Shown here: positions 8,177-18,062 of the stretch, in pieces | Layout of the letters: each line of letters starts with the position of its first letter | How positions within the stretch are numbered: position 1 is the first letter of the stretch | Assembly (NCBI RefSeq): GCF_000500065.1 | Contig: NZ_AYOU01000159.1 | Coordinates: forward strand, 1-64,000 | Origin: Borrelia hispanica CRI | Lineage (GTDB): Bacteria > Spirochaetota > Spirochaetia > Borreliales > Borreliaceae | Reading direction: 5' to 3' | Length of the DNA: 64,000 nucleotides | The notes under the pieces: model-generated | Seen by the model: only the letters and a program-made list of their open reading frames with translations | The model's database searches: none | What the model was told of the DNA's origin: nothing | Position numbers and translations under genes: made by a program

Positions 8177-9727
8177 TTATCTATTTCTTTCATGCTGAAA
8201 AAATTGCTCTTTGTGAACTTGGTTTGCTTGATTGAATGTTTCTTTAATTTTGTGGAAATGGACATTTTGAAAGTTTTGTTTAATAGTATCTAAAGGAAGT
8301 GTACCATTACCAAAAGCTGTTCTCATTGATTGTTCTAGATCCTTGAAGGCTTTTTGTAGAGCAGATTTTAATTTGGATTTTTGTGAAGTACTTGTACTCT
8401 TAGAAGTTATTATAGTTACTGTATAGTTTATCATATTAAATTCTTCTGTAAAATGTGTAAGCAGGTATTTAGCTTTGTCTAAATGTATATTTAATATAAA
8501 TCTGTTAAATGTATCATGTGTGTAAGTGTTTCCTTCCGGAAAAATTTCTTTTAAGTAGGTTATTGCATTATAATATTTATCATAATCTCCAGGAAGATGT
8601 GCTTTTATTCTATTTTGAACATCAATAGCTCGTTTTATTTCATCTTTTATTTCTGTAATGTTTGTGATAGGTATGTTTTGAATGTTGATTTTTGCAATGT
8701 CAAAAGACTCATGATTAGCAGCTATTTTGATAGCTATTTTGTAATTATTTATTTCTTCTTTGATGCGATCTTTTGATTCATTTATCTGGTATGTATCGTC
8801 ATATAATATATTGATGTTGGTTTTTAAATTTTCTATCTCTTCTAATGCTTTTACAGTATTTACTACCATTTCTTTAATTTGTTGCTCTCCTAAATAGTTT
8901 ATAAATTTATTAATTTGAGTATTTGTATAGATTTTATTTATGTCTATGATTGTATCTTGTAGTGCTGTTGCAGTATTTACTACCATTTCTTTAATTTGTG
9001 GCTCTCTTAGAGATTTTATACATTTATTCATTCTATTATATATATAGGTTGTGTTATATTCAGTTCTATTTGTATTTTGTAGAGTTTCTGTTATAAACTT
9101 TAATGCCTCTCTTTCTTTGGGATCTAGATTGTTTTTTATAGCTTCTGCATTCGTGTTGATAATTTCATTTTGAGCATCAACAGCTTGTTTTGCTTCATCT
9201 TTGATTTTTATAATTTTAGTGATAGGTATATTTTGGATGTTGATTTTTGCAATGTCAAAAGAGTCATGATCAGCAGCTATTTTAATAGCTATTTTGTAAT
9301 TATTTATTTCTTCTTCTAATTTGTCATTTAATTTTTTTGTTAATGACATTTTGATAGGTGTTGCCATATTGTCATAATCATCATTTAGTATTTTGATATT
9401 GTCTTTTATGTTTTTTTTGATTTCTAATAGTTTGATAATGTTTGTAACCATTTCATTAATTTGTTGTGAGTTAAAATGTATTATAAACTCATTAATTCTT
9501 TCATCTGTATAAATTTTGATATTGTTGGCTATAGTATTGTTTGTTAAGACATTTATTAAAAAAATTAATGCTTCATTTACATCAAGATTAAGTTTTTTTG
9601 TTGTTGCTTTAGCTTTTGTGTTTAGCATCATTGAATCGGAGTTAGTTATATTATCTGGTTTATTTCCTTGTGTATTACAGCTTATAAGTAAACATAAAAT
9701 AACTAGTGACTTTAACCATTTTTGCAT
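8177..9727 (-). CDS. BTA121-repeat surface lipoprotein, three units with an internal duplication
   Basis: The 516-residue product has signal peptide and lipobox CLLISC, then about 25 linker residues. Three helical units cover roughly 46-185, 203-365 and 370-515. The second unit is longer because the segment ending IKEMVVNT plus the following helix occurs twice in succession (about residues 235-290). The first unit is coded by DNA identical over 308 bases to part of the gene at 12878-14674. The ribosome site is weak (GAGAAGAAAAG). Confidence 0.8.
   Translation of the reverse strand: MQKWLKSLVILCLLISCNTQGNKPDNITNSDSMMLNTKAKATTKKLNLDVNEALIFLINVLTNNTIANNIKIYTDERINEFIIHFNSQQINEMVTNIIKLLEIKKNIKDNIKILNDDYDNMATPIKMSLTKKLNDKLEEEINNYKIAIKIAADHDSFDIAKINIQNIPITKIIKIKDEAKQAVDAQNEIINTNAEAIKNNLDPKEREALKFITETLQNTNRTEYNTTYIYNRMNKCIKSLREPQIKEMVVNTATALQDTIIDINKIYTNTQINKFINYLGEQQIKEMVVNTVKALEEIENLKTNINILYDDTYQINESKDRIKEEINNYKIAIKIAANHESFDIAKINIQNIPITNITEIKDEIKRAIDVQNRIKAHLPGDYDKYYNAITYLKEIFPEGNTYTHDTFNRFILNIHLDKAKYLLTHFTEEFNMINYTVTIITSKSTSTSQKSKLKSALQKAFKDLEQSMRTAFGNGTLPLDTIKQNFQNVHFHKIKETFNQANQVHKEQFFQHERNR
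9216..9523. repeat. 308-bp exact repeat, copy A (within the gene at 8177-9727)
   Basis: Read base by base against 14166-14473, with an offset of 4950, the two stretches agree at every position. They differ immediately outside at both ends. Both encode the first helical unit of their gene. Confidence 0.9.
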
Positions 9728-9872
9728 GAATATCTTTTCTTCTCAATCTTATTTGTGTGTAACACATTTACCATAATATCATAGATGAACAAACATTCCA
9801 AATTTATAGAGTGACGATATAAGACAATTGTTTATTTTATTGAAACAAAGAATATTGATTTTTAAGTATTTG
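9728..9872. repeat. Intergenic spacer duplicated at 11292-11451
   Basis: This spacer, beginning next to the start codon with GAATATCTTTTCTTCTCAAT, is closely repeated before the next gene, including a TGTGTAACACATT segment and a run near GAAACAAA. The second copy is slightly longer. It probably carries the promoter of each minus-strand gene and shows that gene plus spacer was the duplicated unit. Confidence 0.75.
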
Positions 9873-11291
9873 TTATGGAGATTGATTTTTGAGTATTTGT
9901 TTTGCGTGAGCTTTTATTTCTTCAAATTTGTGAAAATGGATATTTTTGAAGTTTTGTTTAATAGTATCTAAAGGAAGTGTACCATTGCCAAAAGCTATTC
10001 TCATTGATTGTTGTAGATCGTTGAAGACTTTTTGTAGAGCAAATTTTAATTTAGATCTTTGTGAAGTATTTTTAATATGGCGAATTAGATTTTCTGTATC
10101 GTCTATATTATTAAATTCTTTTGTAAAATGTGTAATCAGGTATTTAGCTTTATCTACGTGTATATTTAATATAAATCTGTTAAATGTATCATATGTGTAA
10201 GCGTTTCCTTCTGAAAAAATTTCCTTTAAGTAAAATATTGCATCTTCATATTGCCAATCAGGGCCAGGAAGATGTGCTGTTATTGTATTTTGAACATCAA
10301 TAGCGCGTTTTGTTTCATCTTTTATTTCTGTAATGTTGGTGATAGGTAAGTTTTGAATATTGATTTTTACAGTATTAAAAGACTCATGATTAGCAGCTCT
10401 TTTAATAGCTATTTTGTAATTATTTATTTCTTCTTCTAATTTGTGAGATAATTCATAAGAGTGATTTTTCTGGCTCATATGGACAATCATTTTAATATTT
10501 ATTATTGCCTTTTCTTTTGCGTCTAATGCTTTTACAGTATTTGCGACCATTTCTTTAATTTGTTGCTCTCTTAAATGGTTTATAAATTTAGCAAGTTTAT
10601 TACGTGTATAGATTGTGTTATTTGTGTTTATAGTTGTATCTTCTAGTGTTGTTTCTATAAACCATAATGCATTTCTTACTTTGGGATCTAGATCGTTTCT
10701 TATAATTTGTGCATTTGTGATCAGTGTAATTTCATTTTTTAAATCAACAGCGCTTTTTGATTCATCTTTGATTTCTATAATTTTAGTGATAGGTATGTTT
10801 TGAATGTTGATTTTTGCAACATCAAAAGAGTCATAATCAGCAGCTCTTTTAATAGCTATTGTGTAATTGTTTATTTCTTCTTCTAATTTGTCATTTAATT
10901 GATTTATTAATGATATTTTGGTATGTGTTGGCATATGGTTATCATCATTTAGTATTTTGATATTGTCTTTTATAATTTTTTTGCTTTCTAGTACTTTTAT
11001 TATATTTTTAGTCATTTCGTTCATTTGTTGTGGGGTAAGATACAGTATAAATGCATTAATTTTTTCATTTGTATAAATTTTGATATTGTTGGCTATAGTA
11101 TTGTCTGTTAAAACATTTATTAAAAAAATTAATGCTTCATTTGCATCAAAATTGAGTTTTTTTGTTGTTGTTTTGGCTTTTATGTTTAGCATCATTGAAC
11201 TGAAGTTAGTTATATTGGTTGGTTTATTTCCTTGTGTATTACAGCTTATAAGTGAACATAAAATAATTATTGACTTTAACCATTTTTGCAT
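9873..11291 (-). CDS. BTA121-repeat surface lipoprotein, three units
   Basis: This 472-residue lipoprotein (CSLISC lipobox) has three helical units at about 45-185, 200-345 and 350-470. The first unit carries the NEALIFLINVL start; the third starts with EDAIFYLKEIF and ends KAHAKQILKNQSP, shared with the next gene. The 5' coding region is nearly identical to that of the gene at 11452-12867. The DNA downstream of the stop is again duplicated spacer. Confidence 0.8.
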   Translation of the reverse strand: MQKWLKSIIILCSLISCNTQGNKPTNITNFSSMMLNIKAKTTTKKLNFDANEALIFLINVLTDNTIANNIKIYTNEKINAFILYLTPQQMNEMTKNIIKVLESKKIIKDNIKILNDDNHMPTHTKISLINQLNDKLEEEINNYTIAIKRAADYDSFDVAKINIQNIPITKIIEIKDESKSAVDLKNEITLITNAQIIRNDLDPKVRNALWFIETTLEDTTINTNNTIYTRNKLAKFINHLREQQIKEMVANTVKALDAKEKAIINIKMIVHMSQKNHSYELSHKLEEEINNYKIAIKRAANHESFNTVKINIQNLPITNITEIKDETKRAIDVQNTITAHLPGPDWQYEDAIFYLKEIFSEGNAYTYDTFNRFILNIHVDKAKYLITHFTKEFNNIDDTENLIRHIKNTSQRSKLKFALQKVFNDLQQSMRIAFGNGTLPLDTIKQNFKNIHFHKFEEIKAHAKQILKNQSP

Positions 11292-11451
11292 GAATATCTT
11301 TTCTTCTCAATCTTATTGTGTGTAACACATTTCATTATGGTATCATAGATGAGCAAACACTTCAAATTTATTTATTTATTTATTAGAGATTGACGATATA
11401 GGGTAATTATTTATTTTATTGAAACAAATAATATTGCTTTTTAAGCATTTG
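11292..11451. repeat. Intergenic spacer, second copy of 9728-9872
   Basis: The sequence matches the 9728-9872 spacer along most of its length, with small insertions such as a short ATTT-repeat tract. See that entry. Confidence 0.7.
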
Positions 11452-12867
11452 TTATGGAGATTGATTTTTGAGTATTTGTTCTGCTTGAGCTTTTATTTCT
11501 ACAAATTTGTGAAAAGAGATATTTTTAAAGTTTTGTTTAATAGTGTCCAAAGGAATTGTACCGTTGCTAAAAGCTGTTCTCATTGATTTTTGTAGATCTT
11601 TGTGGGCTTCTTGTAGATCATCATTTAATTTAGATTTTTGTGAAGTATCATTAATATAACTTATAACATTGTTTTCTGTATTGGATATGTTGAAAAATTC
11701 TTTTGCAAGATGTGTAAGCATATCTTTAGTTTTATCTAAACCTATATTTAATATAAAGCTGTTAAACTTATCATATGTGTAATCATTTCCTTCTGGCAAA
11801 ATTTTGGTTAAATAAATTAATGCATATGCATACTTTTCATTATTGTCAGGAAGATATGCTGTTATTGTATTTTGAACATCAACAGCTCGTTTTGCTTCAT
11901 CTTTTATTTCTATAATCTTGGTGATAGGTGTGTTTTGAATGTTGATTTTTGCAATATCAAAAGATTCGTGATCAGCAGCTTTTCTAATAGCTATTTTATA
12001 ATTATTTATTTCTTCTTCTAATTGCTTACTTAATTCAGCTTTCTGTTGTTTATAGTCATGTAGTATTTTGATGTTGGCTTTTGCATTTTCTATCTCTTCT
12101 AATACTTTTACAGTATTTGCGACCATTTCTTTAATTTGTTGCTCTTTTAAATAGTTTATAAATTTATTAATTTGAGTATCTGTATAGATTGTGTTATTTG
12201 TGTTTATAGTTGTATCTTTTAGAGTTTTTGTTATAAGCTTTAATGCTTCTTTTGCGCTAGGATCTAACTTTGCTTTTATAGCTTTTGCATTCGTGTTGAT
12301 AATTTCATTTTGAGCATCAACAGCCCTTTTTGCTTCATCTTTTATTTCTATAATATTAGTGATAGGTATATTTTGAATATTGATTTTTGAAATATCAAAA
12401 GACTCATGATCAGCAGCTATTCTAATAGCTATTTTGTAATTATTTATTTCTTCTTCTAATTTGTCATTTAATTTTTTTGTTAATGACATTTTGAGATTTG
12501 CTGGTATATTGTTATTATTATCATTTATTATTTTGATATTGTCTTTTATATTTTTTTTGATTTTTAATACTTTTATAATGTTTGTAACCATTTCATTAAT
12601 TTGTTGTGAGTTAAAATGTATTATAAACTCATTAATTCTTTCATCTGTATAAGTTTTGATATTGTTGGCTATAGTATTGTCTGTTAAGACATTTATTAAA
12701 AAAATTAATGCTTCATTTGCATCAAAATTGAGTTTTTTTGTTGTTGTTTTGGCTTTTATGTTTAGCATCATTGAACTGAAGTTAGTTATATTGGTTGGTT
12801 TATTTCCTTGTGTATTACAGCTTATAAGTGAACATAAAATAACTGTTATTTTAATCATTTTTTTCAT
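11452..12867 (-). CDS. BTA121-repeat surface lipoprotein, three units
   Basis: The start is set at 12867, giving MKKMIKITVILCSLISC. The frame stays open upstream, but that part overlaps the previous gene and lacks a signal peptide. The 471-residue product has three units (about 45-185, 200-345, 350-470). Its signal peptide start differs from the MQKWLK start of its siblings, yet the sequence from CSLISCNTQGNKP onward is the same as in the gene at 9873-11291. Only 10 bases separate it from the upstream gene, against about 150 in the neighbouring gaps, so the two are probably co-transcribed. Confidence 0.75.
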   Translation of the reverse strand: MKKMIKITVILCSLISCNTQGNKPTNITNFSSMMLNIKAKTTTKKLNFDANEALIFLINVLTDNTIANNIKTYTDERINEFIIHFNSQQINEMVTNIIKVLKIKKNIKDNIKIINDNNNNIPANLKMSLTKKLNDKLEEEINNYKIAIRIAADHESFDISKINIQNIPITNIIEIKDEAKRAVDAQNEIINTNAKAIKAKLDPSAKEALKLITKTLKDTTINTNNTIYTDTQINKFINYLKEQQIKEMVANTVKVLEEIENAKANIKILHDYKQQKAELSKQLEEEINNYKIAIRKAADHESFDIAKINIQNTPITKIIEIKDEAKRAVDVQNTITAYLPDNNEKYAYALIYLTKILPEGNDYTYDKFNSFILNIGLDKTKDMLTHLAKEFFNISNTENNVISYINDTSQKSKLNDDLQEAHKDLQKSMRTAFSNGTIPLDTIKQNFKNISFHKFVEIKAQAEQILKNQSP

Positions 12868-12877
12868 CAATATCTTT

Positions 12878-14674
12878 TTATAATTTTTTTGCTTGGGCAT
12901 GGATTTCTGTAAATTTGTGAAAATGGACATTTTTAAAGTTTTGTTTAATAGTGTCCAAAGGAAGTGTACCGTTACCAAAAGCTATTCTAATTGATTTTTG
13001 TAAATCTTTTAGGGCTTCTTGTAGATCATCATTTAATTTAGATTTTTTTACAGTATCCTTAATATGAGTAATTATTCCTTTTATATTTTCTATCTTAGAA
13101 AATTCTTTTGAAAGATGTGTAATGAGGTATTTAGCTTTATCTACATGTATATTTAATATAAATTTGTTAAATGTATCATGTGTGTGAGTGTTTCTTTCTG
13201 GAAAAATTTCTTTTAAGTAAGTTATTACATAATAATATCCCCAATAATTGCCAGGAAGATTTTTTATTATATTTTGAACATCAACAGCTCGTTTTGATTC
13301 ATCTTTGATTTCTATAATCTTGGTGATAGGTGTGTTTTGAATATTGATTTTCGCAACATCAAAGGAGTCATAATCAGCAGCTCTTCTGATAGCTATTTTG
13401 TAATTATTTATTGCTTCTTTGAGTCGATCTCTTGATTCATTTGCATAGTGTTTATCGTAATATAATATATCGATGTTATTTTTTGAATTTTCTATCTCTT
13501 CTAATGCTTTTACAGTATTTGCGACCATTTCTTTAATTTGTTGCTCTCCTAAATAGTTTATAAATTTATTAATTTTATTATCTGTATAAGTTGTGTTATA
13601 TTCAGCTCTATTTATATCTTGTAGAGTTTCTGTTATAAACTTTAATGCCTCTCTTTCTTTGGGATCTAGATTGGCTTTTATATCTCCTGTATGCATGTTG
13701 ATCATAATTGAATTTTGATTTTCAATAGCCTGTTTTGCTTTGCTTTTAATTTTTGAAAATTTACTAGGGACTATGTTTTTAATTTTTTGTTTAATATCAT
13801 CAAAGGAGAGTGTATTATTGCTAACAGTTTTAATAAGTAAGTTTTGTAAATTTGTGTCTGCATCGTCTATTTCATTATTAAGTTCAGTTTTTGTTATATC
13901 AGAATGTATTTGAGAAATGTAGTTTAATACGTCTTGTTTGTTGATAAGTTCTTCTGTTATGTTTGTAAGCATGTCTCTAGTTTCATCTAGGTTTAGGTAT
14001 AATATAAGTTTATTAAAATTGTCATGTTGATCAGTAGTGTTTTCTTTTGTTAAGTGGTATTGTAAGTAATGAAATGCATTTTGTTCATGATTACTAGGGA
14101 GATGTGCTGCTATTGTATTTTGAACATTAACAGTTTGTTTTACTTTATCTTTTATTTCTATAATATTAGTGATAGGTATATTTTGGATGTTGATTTTTGC
14201 AATGTCAAAAGAGTCATGATCAGCAGCTATTTTAATAGCTATTTTGTAATTATTTATTTCTTCTTCTAATTTGTCATTTAATTTTTTTGTTAATGACATT
14301 TTGATAGGTGTTGCCATATTGTCATAATCATCATTTAGTATTTTGATATTGTCTTTTATGTTTTTTTTGATTTCTAATAGTTTGATAATGTTTGTAACCA
14401 TTTCATTAATTTGTTGTGAGTTAAAATGTATTATAAACTCATTAATTCTTTCATCTGTATAAATTTTGATATTATTGGCTACAGTATTGTCTGTTAAAAC
14501 ATTTATTAAAAAAATTAATGCTTCATTTGCATCAAGATTAAGTTTTTCTTTTGTTTTAGTTTTTGAGTTTAGCATCATTGAATTGAAGTGAGTTTTATTA
14601 GATGGTTTATTTCCTTGTGTATTACAGCTTATAAGTGAACATAAAATAACTATTGACTTTAACCATTTTTGCAT
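12878..14674 (-). CDS. BTA121-repeat surface lipoprotein, four units
   Basis: This 598-residue protein has signal peptide MQKWLKSIVILCSLISC, with the lipid cysteine in CNTQGNKP. Four helical units lie at about 45-185, 190-335, 340-480 and 485-598. The second, with YLQYHLTKEN and FSKIKSKAKQAI, is not found in the three-unit siblings. The C-terminus stops at HAQAKKL instead of the KQILKNQSP ending of the siblings, so the last few residues appear lost. Together with the 10-base gap to the next gene, this suggests a deletion joining two genes. Confidence 0.8.
   Translation of the reverse strand: MQKWLKSIVILCSLISCNTQGNKPSNKTHFNSMMLNSKTKTKEKLNLDANEALIFLINVLTDNTVANNIKIYTDERINEFIIHFNSQQINEMVTNIIKLLEIKKNIKDNIKILNDDYDNMATPIKMSLTKKLNDKLEEEINNYKIAIKIAADHDSFDIAKINIQNIPITNIIEIKDKVKQTVNVQNTIAAHLPSNHEQNAFHYLQYHLTKENTTDQHDNFNKLILYLNLDETRDMLTNITEELINKQDVLNYISQIHSDITKTELNNEIDDADTNLQNLLIKTVSNNTLSFDDIKQKIKNIVPSKFSKIKSKAKQAIENQNSIMINMHTGDIKANLDPKEREALKFITETLQDINRAEYNTTYTDNKINKFINYLGEQQIKEMVANTVKALEEIENSKNNIDILYYDKHYANESRDRLKEAINNYKIAIRRAADYDSFDVAKINIQNTPITKIIEIKDESKRAVDVQNIIKNLPGNYWGYYYVITYLKEIFPERNTHTHDTFNKFILNIHVDKAKYLITHLSKEFSKIENIKGIITHIKDTVKKSKLNDDLQEALKDLQKSIRIAFGNGTLPLDTIKQNFKNVHFHKFTEIHAQAKKL
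14166..14473. repeat. 308-bp exact repeat, copy B (within the gene at 12878-14674)
   Basis: Identical to 9216-9523; see that entry. Confidence 0.9.
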
Positions 14675-14765
14675 AAATATTCTCTCATCTTTAAAATTTA
14701 TTTTATTATATACTATACCAAAGTTTATTTAAAATTTGGTTGAATATAAATTTAATTAGATAATT

Positions 14766-14800
14766 AAAATCCCCATTTTATATAATCATGTGGGGATTTT
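14766..14800. terminator. Terminator after the gene at 14879-16681
   Basis: AAAATCCCCA (14766-14775) pairs with TGGGGATTTT (14791-14800). The stem is flanked by T-rich DNA on both strands, so it could work in either direction. It ends the minus-strand gene stopping at 14879. Confidence 0.75.
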
Positions 14801-14878
14801 AATTTTACATTGTGCCAATTGGATATGCTTATAGATTTGCTTTTGGCAATTTTAAGCATATTTATCAGATAGTATGTG

Positions 14879-16681
14879 TTATCCAGATTGACTTCTATAA
14901 ATTTGGAGTGCTTGCTCATCGATCTTTTTAAATCTATCAAAAGAAATTGCTTGGAGTTTGTGATTAATATTATTAAAAGAAGGCTTATTATTTTGAAAGA
15001 TATTTCTAATTGACTTTTTTAAGACTTGATGGGCGTTTTCTAATTCAGTTTTTAACCTGTCTTTTTTGTTTCGATCTCTTATATGGTTAATATATATTTT
15101 TGTATATCCTATTGCTTTTATTTTTTTTGCAAAAGGTATAATTAGTTCTTTGGTTTTCTCTGGACCTATTTGCAATATAAATTGATTAAATTCATCATGT
15201 CTAGAATTGTTTTGTTCTGCTACGGCGTTTTTTAAGTAATTGAATGTATTTTGAGCATACTCATCATAAGGAGTTATATGATCTACTATTGTATTTTGAA
15301 CTTCTGCAGCCCTTCTTATTTCTACAATATAAGTAATAGGTATGTTTTGGATATTAATTTTTGCAAGATCATAAGACATATAATTAGCAGCTTCTTTAAT
15401 ATCTTGTTGATAATTTTTTATTTCTTCATTTAATTGTTTGTTTAATTGAATTTTTTGTGGATTATTATCATTGATTCTTTGAATATTTATCTCTGCCTTT
15501 TCTATTTCTTCTAATGCTTTTACAACATTTTCTACCATTTCGCTAATTTGTTGTTCTCCTAAATATATTATCAAGTTATCAGTTTCTTCACTTGTATAAG
15601 TTTTTTGATATGGGTATATTTTTTCGTTTTGTAGGATGTCTATTATAAATTCTAATGCTCTTTTTTGTTGAGCATCTAGTAATTTTGTTATTGCAAATAG
15701 AGAGCCTTGATTATCTATGGCCTGTTTTGCTTTGTTTTTAATTGCTATAAAGTTATTAGGAGGAATTTTTTTAATGTTTTGTTTAGCAACATGGGGAGAA
15801 GGTATACAATAATTAAAGGCTATTTTAAGTAAGTCTTTGAAATTTTTGTCAATGTTTTCTATTTCATTGTTTAAGTTAGTTTTTTGTGTAGTATCATTAA
15901 TTTGAGCAATATAATTTATTGCATTTATTTTGTGTGTCAGTTCCATTACAATATTTGTAAGCATGTCTTTAATTTCATCTAGAACAAGATTTGATATTAA
16001 GCAATTAAATTGCTTGTGTGTATAAGCATTGTTTTCTGTTAAAGCATTTCGCAAGTAGCGTAATGCATTTTTATGATCGCTATTGAGGGCATTTTCTTTT
16101 GTTTGAGCATCTATGGCTTGTGTTGCTTCATTTTGTATGTTTATTATTCCAATAATATCAATAGTTGCGTTTTGAGTGTCGTCTTTTGTAATATCAAAAG
16201 ATTTGTAATTAACAGCATTTTTAATAATGACTTTATGTTTATTTATTTCTTTTTCCAATCGATTTTTTAATTCAGTTTTATGTGGATTATTGTCGTTAAT
16301 TTCTTGAATTTTGATTTCTGCGTTTTTGATGGCTTTTAATACTTGGTTAATATTTCCTACCATTTCTTTAATTTTTGGTGTTCCTAAATATATTATCATG
16401 TCATTAATTTTTTGATCTGTATGAATTTCAATGTTTTTGGCTATGGTATCATCTTGTAAAATATCTATCATAAAATCTAATGTTTCATTTTCTTCAATAG
16501 TTAGATGTTTTGTTATTTTTTGAGCTTCTGTATTTAGTATTGTTTTTGACTTTCTTTTTGTTCGTGTTGTTTGTATTAAATCCTGGTCATCTTTGTCTTT
16601 ATCAAGAGTGGGAGTTTTAGTTTGTTGATTGCAGCTTGTGATTAAATAAGAAATAATTAGCAACAGTAGTAGTTTTTGCAT
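14879..16681 (-). CDS. BTA121-repeat surface lipoprotein, four units
   Basis: The start at 16681 is chosen for the upstream GGAGGATATTT and for a clean signal peptide, MQKLLLLLIISYLITSC; the longer frame from 16747 has no signal sequence at its start. The 600-residue product has four units (about 58-200, 205-345, 350-485, 490-600). It belongs to a second sub-group (MQKLLLL leader, YLFM upstream context) with the gene at 16864-17883. A terminator follows, so it is probably its own transcription unit. Confidence 0.8.
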   Translation of the reverse strand: MQKLLLLLIISYLITSCNQQTKTPTLDKDKDDQDLIQTTRTKRKSKTILNTEAQKITKHLTIEENETLDFMIDILQDDTIAKNIEIHTDQKINDMIIYLGTPKIKEMVGNINQVLKAIKNAEIKIQEINDNNPHKTELKNRLEKEINKHKVIIKNAVNYKSFDITKDDTQNATIDIIGIINIQNEATQAIDAQTKENALNSDHKNALRYLRNALTENNAYTHKQFNCLISNLVLDEIKDMLTNIVMELTHKINAINYIAQINDTTQKTNLNNEIENIDKNFKDLLKIAFNYCIPSPHVAKQNIKKIPPNNFIAIKNKAKQAIDNQGSLFAITKLLDAQQKRALEFIIDILQNEKIYPYQKTYTSEETDNLIIYLGEQQISEMVENVVKALEEIEKAEINIQRINDNNPQKIQLNKQLNEEIKNYQQDIKEAANYMSYDLAKINIQNIPITYIVEIRRAAEVQNTIVDHITPYDEYAQNTFNYLKNAVAEQNNSRHDEFNQFILQIGPEKTKELIIPFAKKIKAIGYTKIYINHIRDRNKKDRLKTELENAHQVLKKSIRNIFQNNKPSFNNINHKLQAISFDRFKKIDEQALQIYRSQSG

Positions 16682-16792
16682 AAATAAATATCCTCCTGTT
16701 TTTAAACGCATTTTATTTTGTGCGCAGTATCCAACAATATATAACATTATTTTTAATTTAAAATTTTAAAAAACTTATTTTGGTTAAATAAA

Positions 16793-16835
16793 AAACTTTA
16801 ATTTTAATCTATAATCATAGCTAAAATTAAAGTTT
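16793..16835. terminator. AT-rich hairpin after the gene at 16864-17883
   Basis: AAACTTTAATTTTA (16793-16806) is perfectly complementary to TAAAATTAAAGTTT (16822-16835), a 14-bp stem with a 15-base loop. It lies 30 bases beyond the stop of the minus-strand gene. The low GC content makes its strength uncertain. Confidence 0.5.
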
Positions 16836-16863
16836 GGAAAATTTTACACTTAAATAAATATAT

Positions 16864-17883
16864 TTAAAAATCGATCTTAACGGAGCTATAATCGATTTTC
16901 ATGGGGGTAGATGTTAATAGTCTGTTGAAAATTTTTTTTGCCTCAGTTTCTATTTGCTCAAATTCATCTAGATAAGAAACATTATTAATGTTTTGCTCAA
17001 TAATATTAAAATCATCATGCTCAAAAGCTTCTCTTAGTGATTTTTTGAAATCTGTGTGAATTTTTGATAGTTGATTATTTAAGCTAGTTTTTTGTGTTTC
17101 ATCTTTTATTATACCAGCTCTTCTTGCTGCACTTTCTGCATAGATAATATGTTTTCTAAGGTTTGTAAGTATGCTTGAGGTTTTGTTTACCCCTGTTTCT
17201 AATAAGAATTTATTAAATTTATCATATTTATCATACTTATCATATTCATTAATGTTTTCATTTATTATAGCTTTTATTAAGTAATTTAATGATCTATGTT
17301 CATACTCCTCAAGCTTTTTTATTATTTTTTCTTGAGTATCTACAGCTCGTTTTACTTTTTTTTGCATGTCTATAATTTCAGTAATAGGTGTGTTTTGAAT
17401 ATTGATTTTTGCAATATCAAAAAATTCTTGATTGGCAGCTCGTTTAAGGGCTATTTTGTAATTATTTATTTCATATTTTAATTGCTCAATTAATACATTT
17501 TTGTTTAGATTATTTACATTTATTTCTTGAATTTTGGCTTCTATATTTTTTATTATTTTTAATGCTAGTACAATATTTATAACCATATCTTTAATTTTTT
17601 TTGTTCCTAAATGTAGGATGAAATTATTAATTTCCTCATCTGTGTAGATGCTGATGTTTGGTTCTATAGTGTCATTATTTAGAATGTTTGTTAAAAAGAT
17701 TAGTGCTTCCTGTGTGTCAAGAGGCAGTTGTTTTGTTATATTTGCAACTTCTTCATTGATTTTTGTTTGATCTTTTGCTGGTAGAGTTAATCTGGAATCT
17801 TTATTATTGGTATTTTGTCCTGCTTGTGGATTACAGCTCATTAGTAAGTATGAAATAATTGGTAAAAGTAATAATTTTTGCAT
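16864..17883 (-). CDS. BTA121-repeat surface lipoprotein, two units
   Basis: The start at 17883 follows GGAGGATACTT and gives the leader MQKLLLLPIISYLLMSC. The 339-residue product has two units (about 45-190 and 200-325). The second unit contains a short coding repeat, EYDKYDKYDK, from three near-identical 9-base steps at about 17218-17248. It ends VKIDF, unlike the other members. Confidence 0.8.
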   Translation of the reverse strand: MQKLLLLPIISYLLMSCNPQAGQNTNNKDSRLTLPAKDQTKINEEVANITKQLPLDTQEALIFLTNILNNDTIEPNISIYTDEEINNFILHLGTKKIKDMVINIVLALKIIKNIEAKIQEINVNNLNKNVLIEQLKYEINNYKIALKRAANQEFFDIAKINIQNTPITEIIDMQKKVKRAVDTQEKIIKKLEEYEHRSLNYLIKAIINENINEYDKYDKYDKFNKFLLETGVNKTSSILTNLRKHIIYAESAARRAGIIKDETQKTSLNNQLSKIHTDFKKSLREAFEHDDFNIIEQNINNVSYLDEFEQIETEAKKIFNRLLTSTPMKIDYSSVKIDF

Positions 17884-17961
17884 AAATAAGTATCCTCCAG
17901 TTTTAAAATTATTTTTGTGTTTGATACTTGAAATATACATCAATATTTTTTTTAATAAAAA

Positions 17962-17988
17962 AAATATATCAAAAAAATTGATATATTT
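17962..17988. terminator. AT-only hairpin after the gene at 18063-19259
   Basis: AAATATATC pairs perfectly with GATATATTT across a 9-base loop. It lies 75 bases beyond the minus-strand stop. It is weak and made almost only of A and T. Confidence 0.35.
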
Positions 17989-18062
17989 AAAATAATCTAA
18001 TCAATTTTTTAAGTCTATAATGGTAATTACTATTAATTTAATAATAATAAATTTGTATTTTG

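Noticed and set aside
12868-12978. N-terminal extension of the gene ending at 11452
   Set aside because: The extension overlaps the preceding gene in another frame and hides the signal peptide; the start at 12867 gives a normal lipoprotein.
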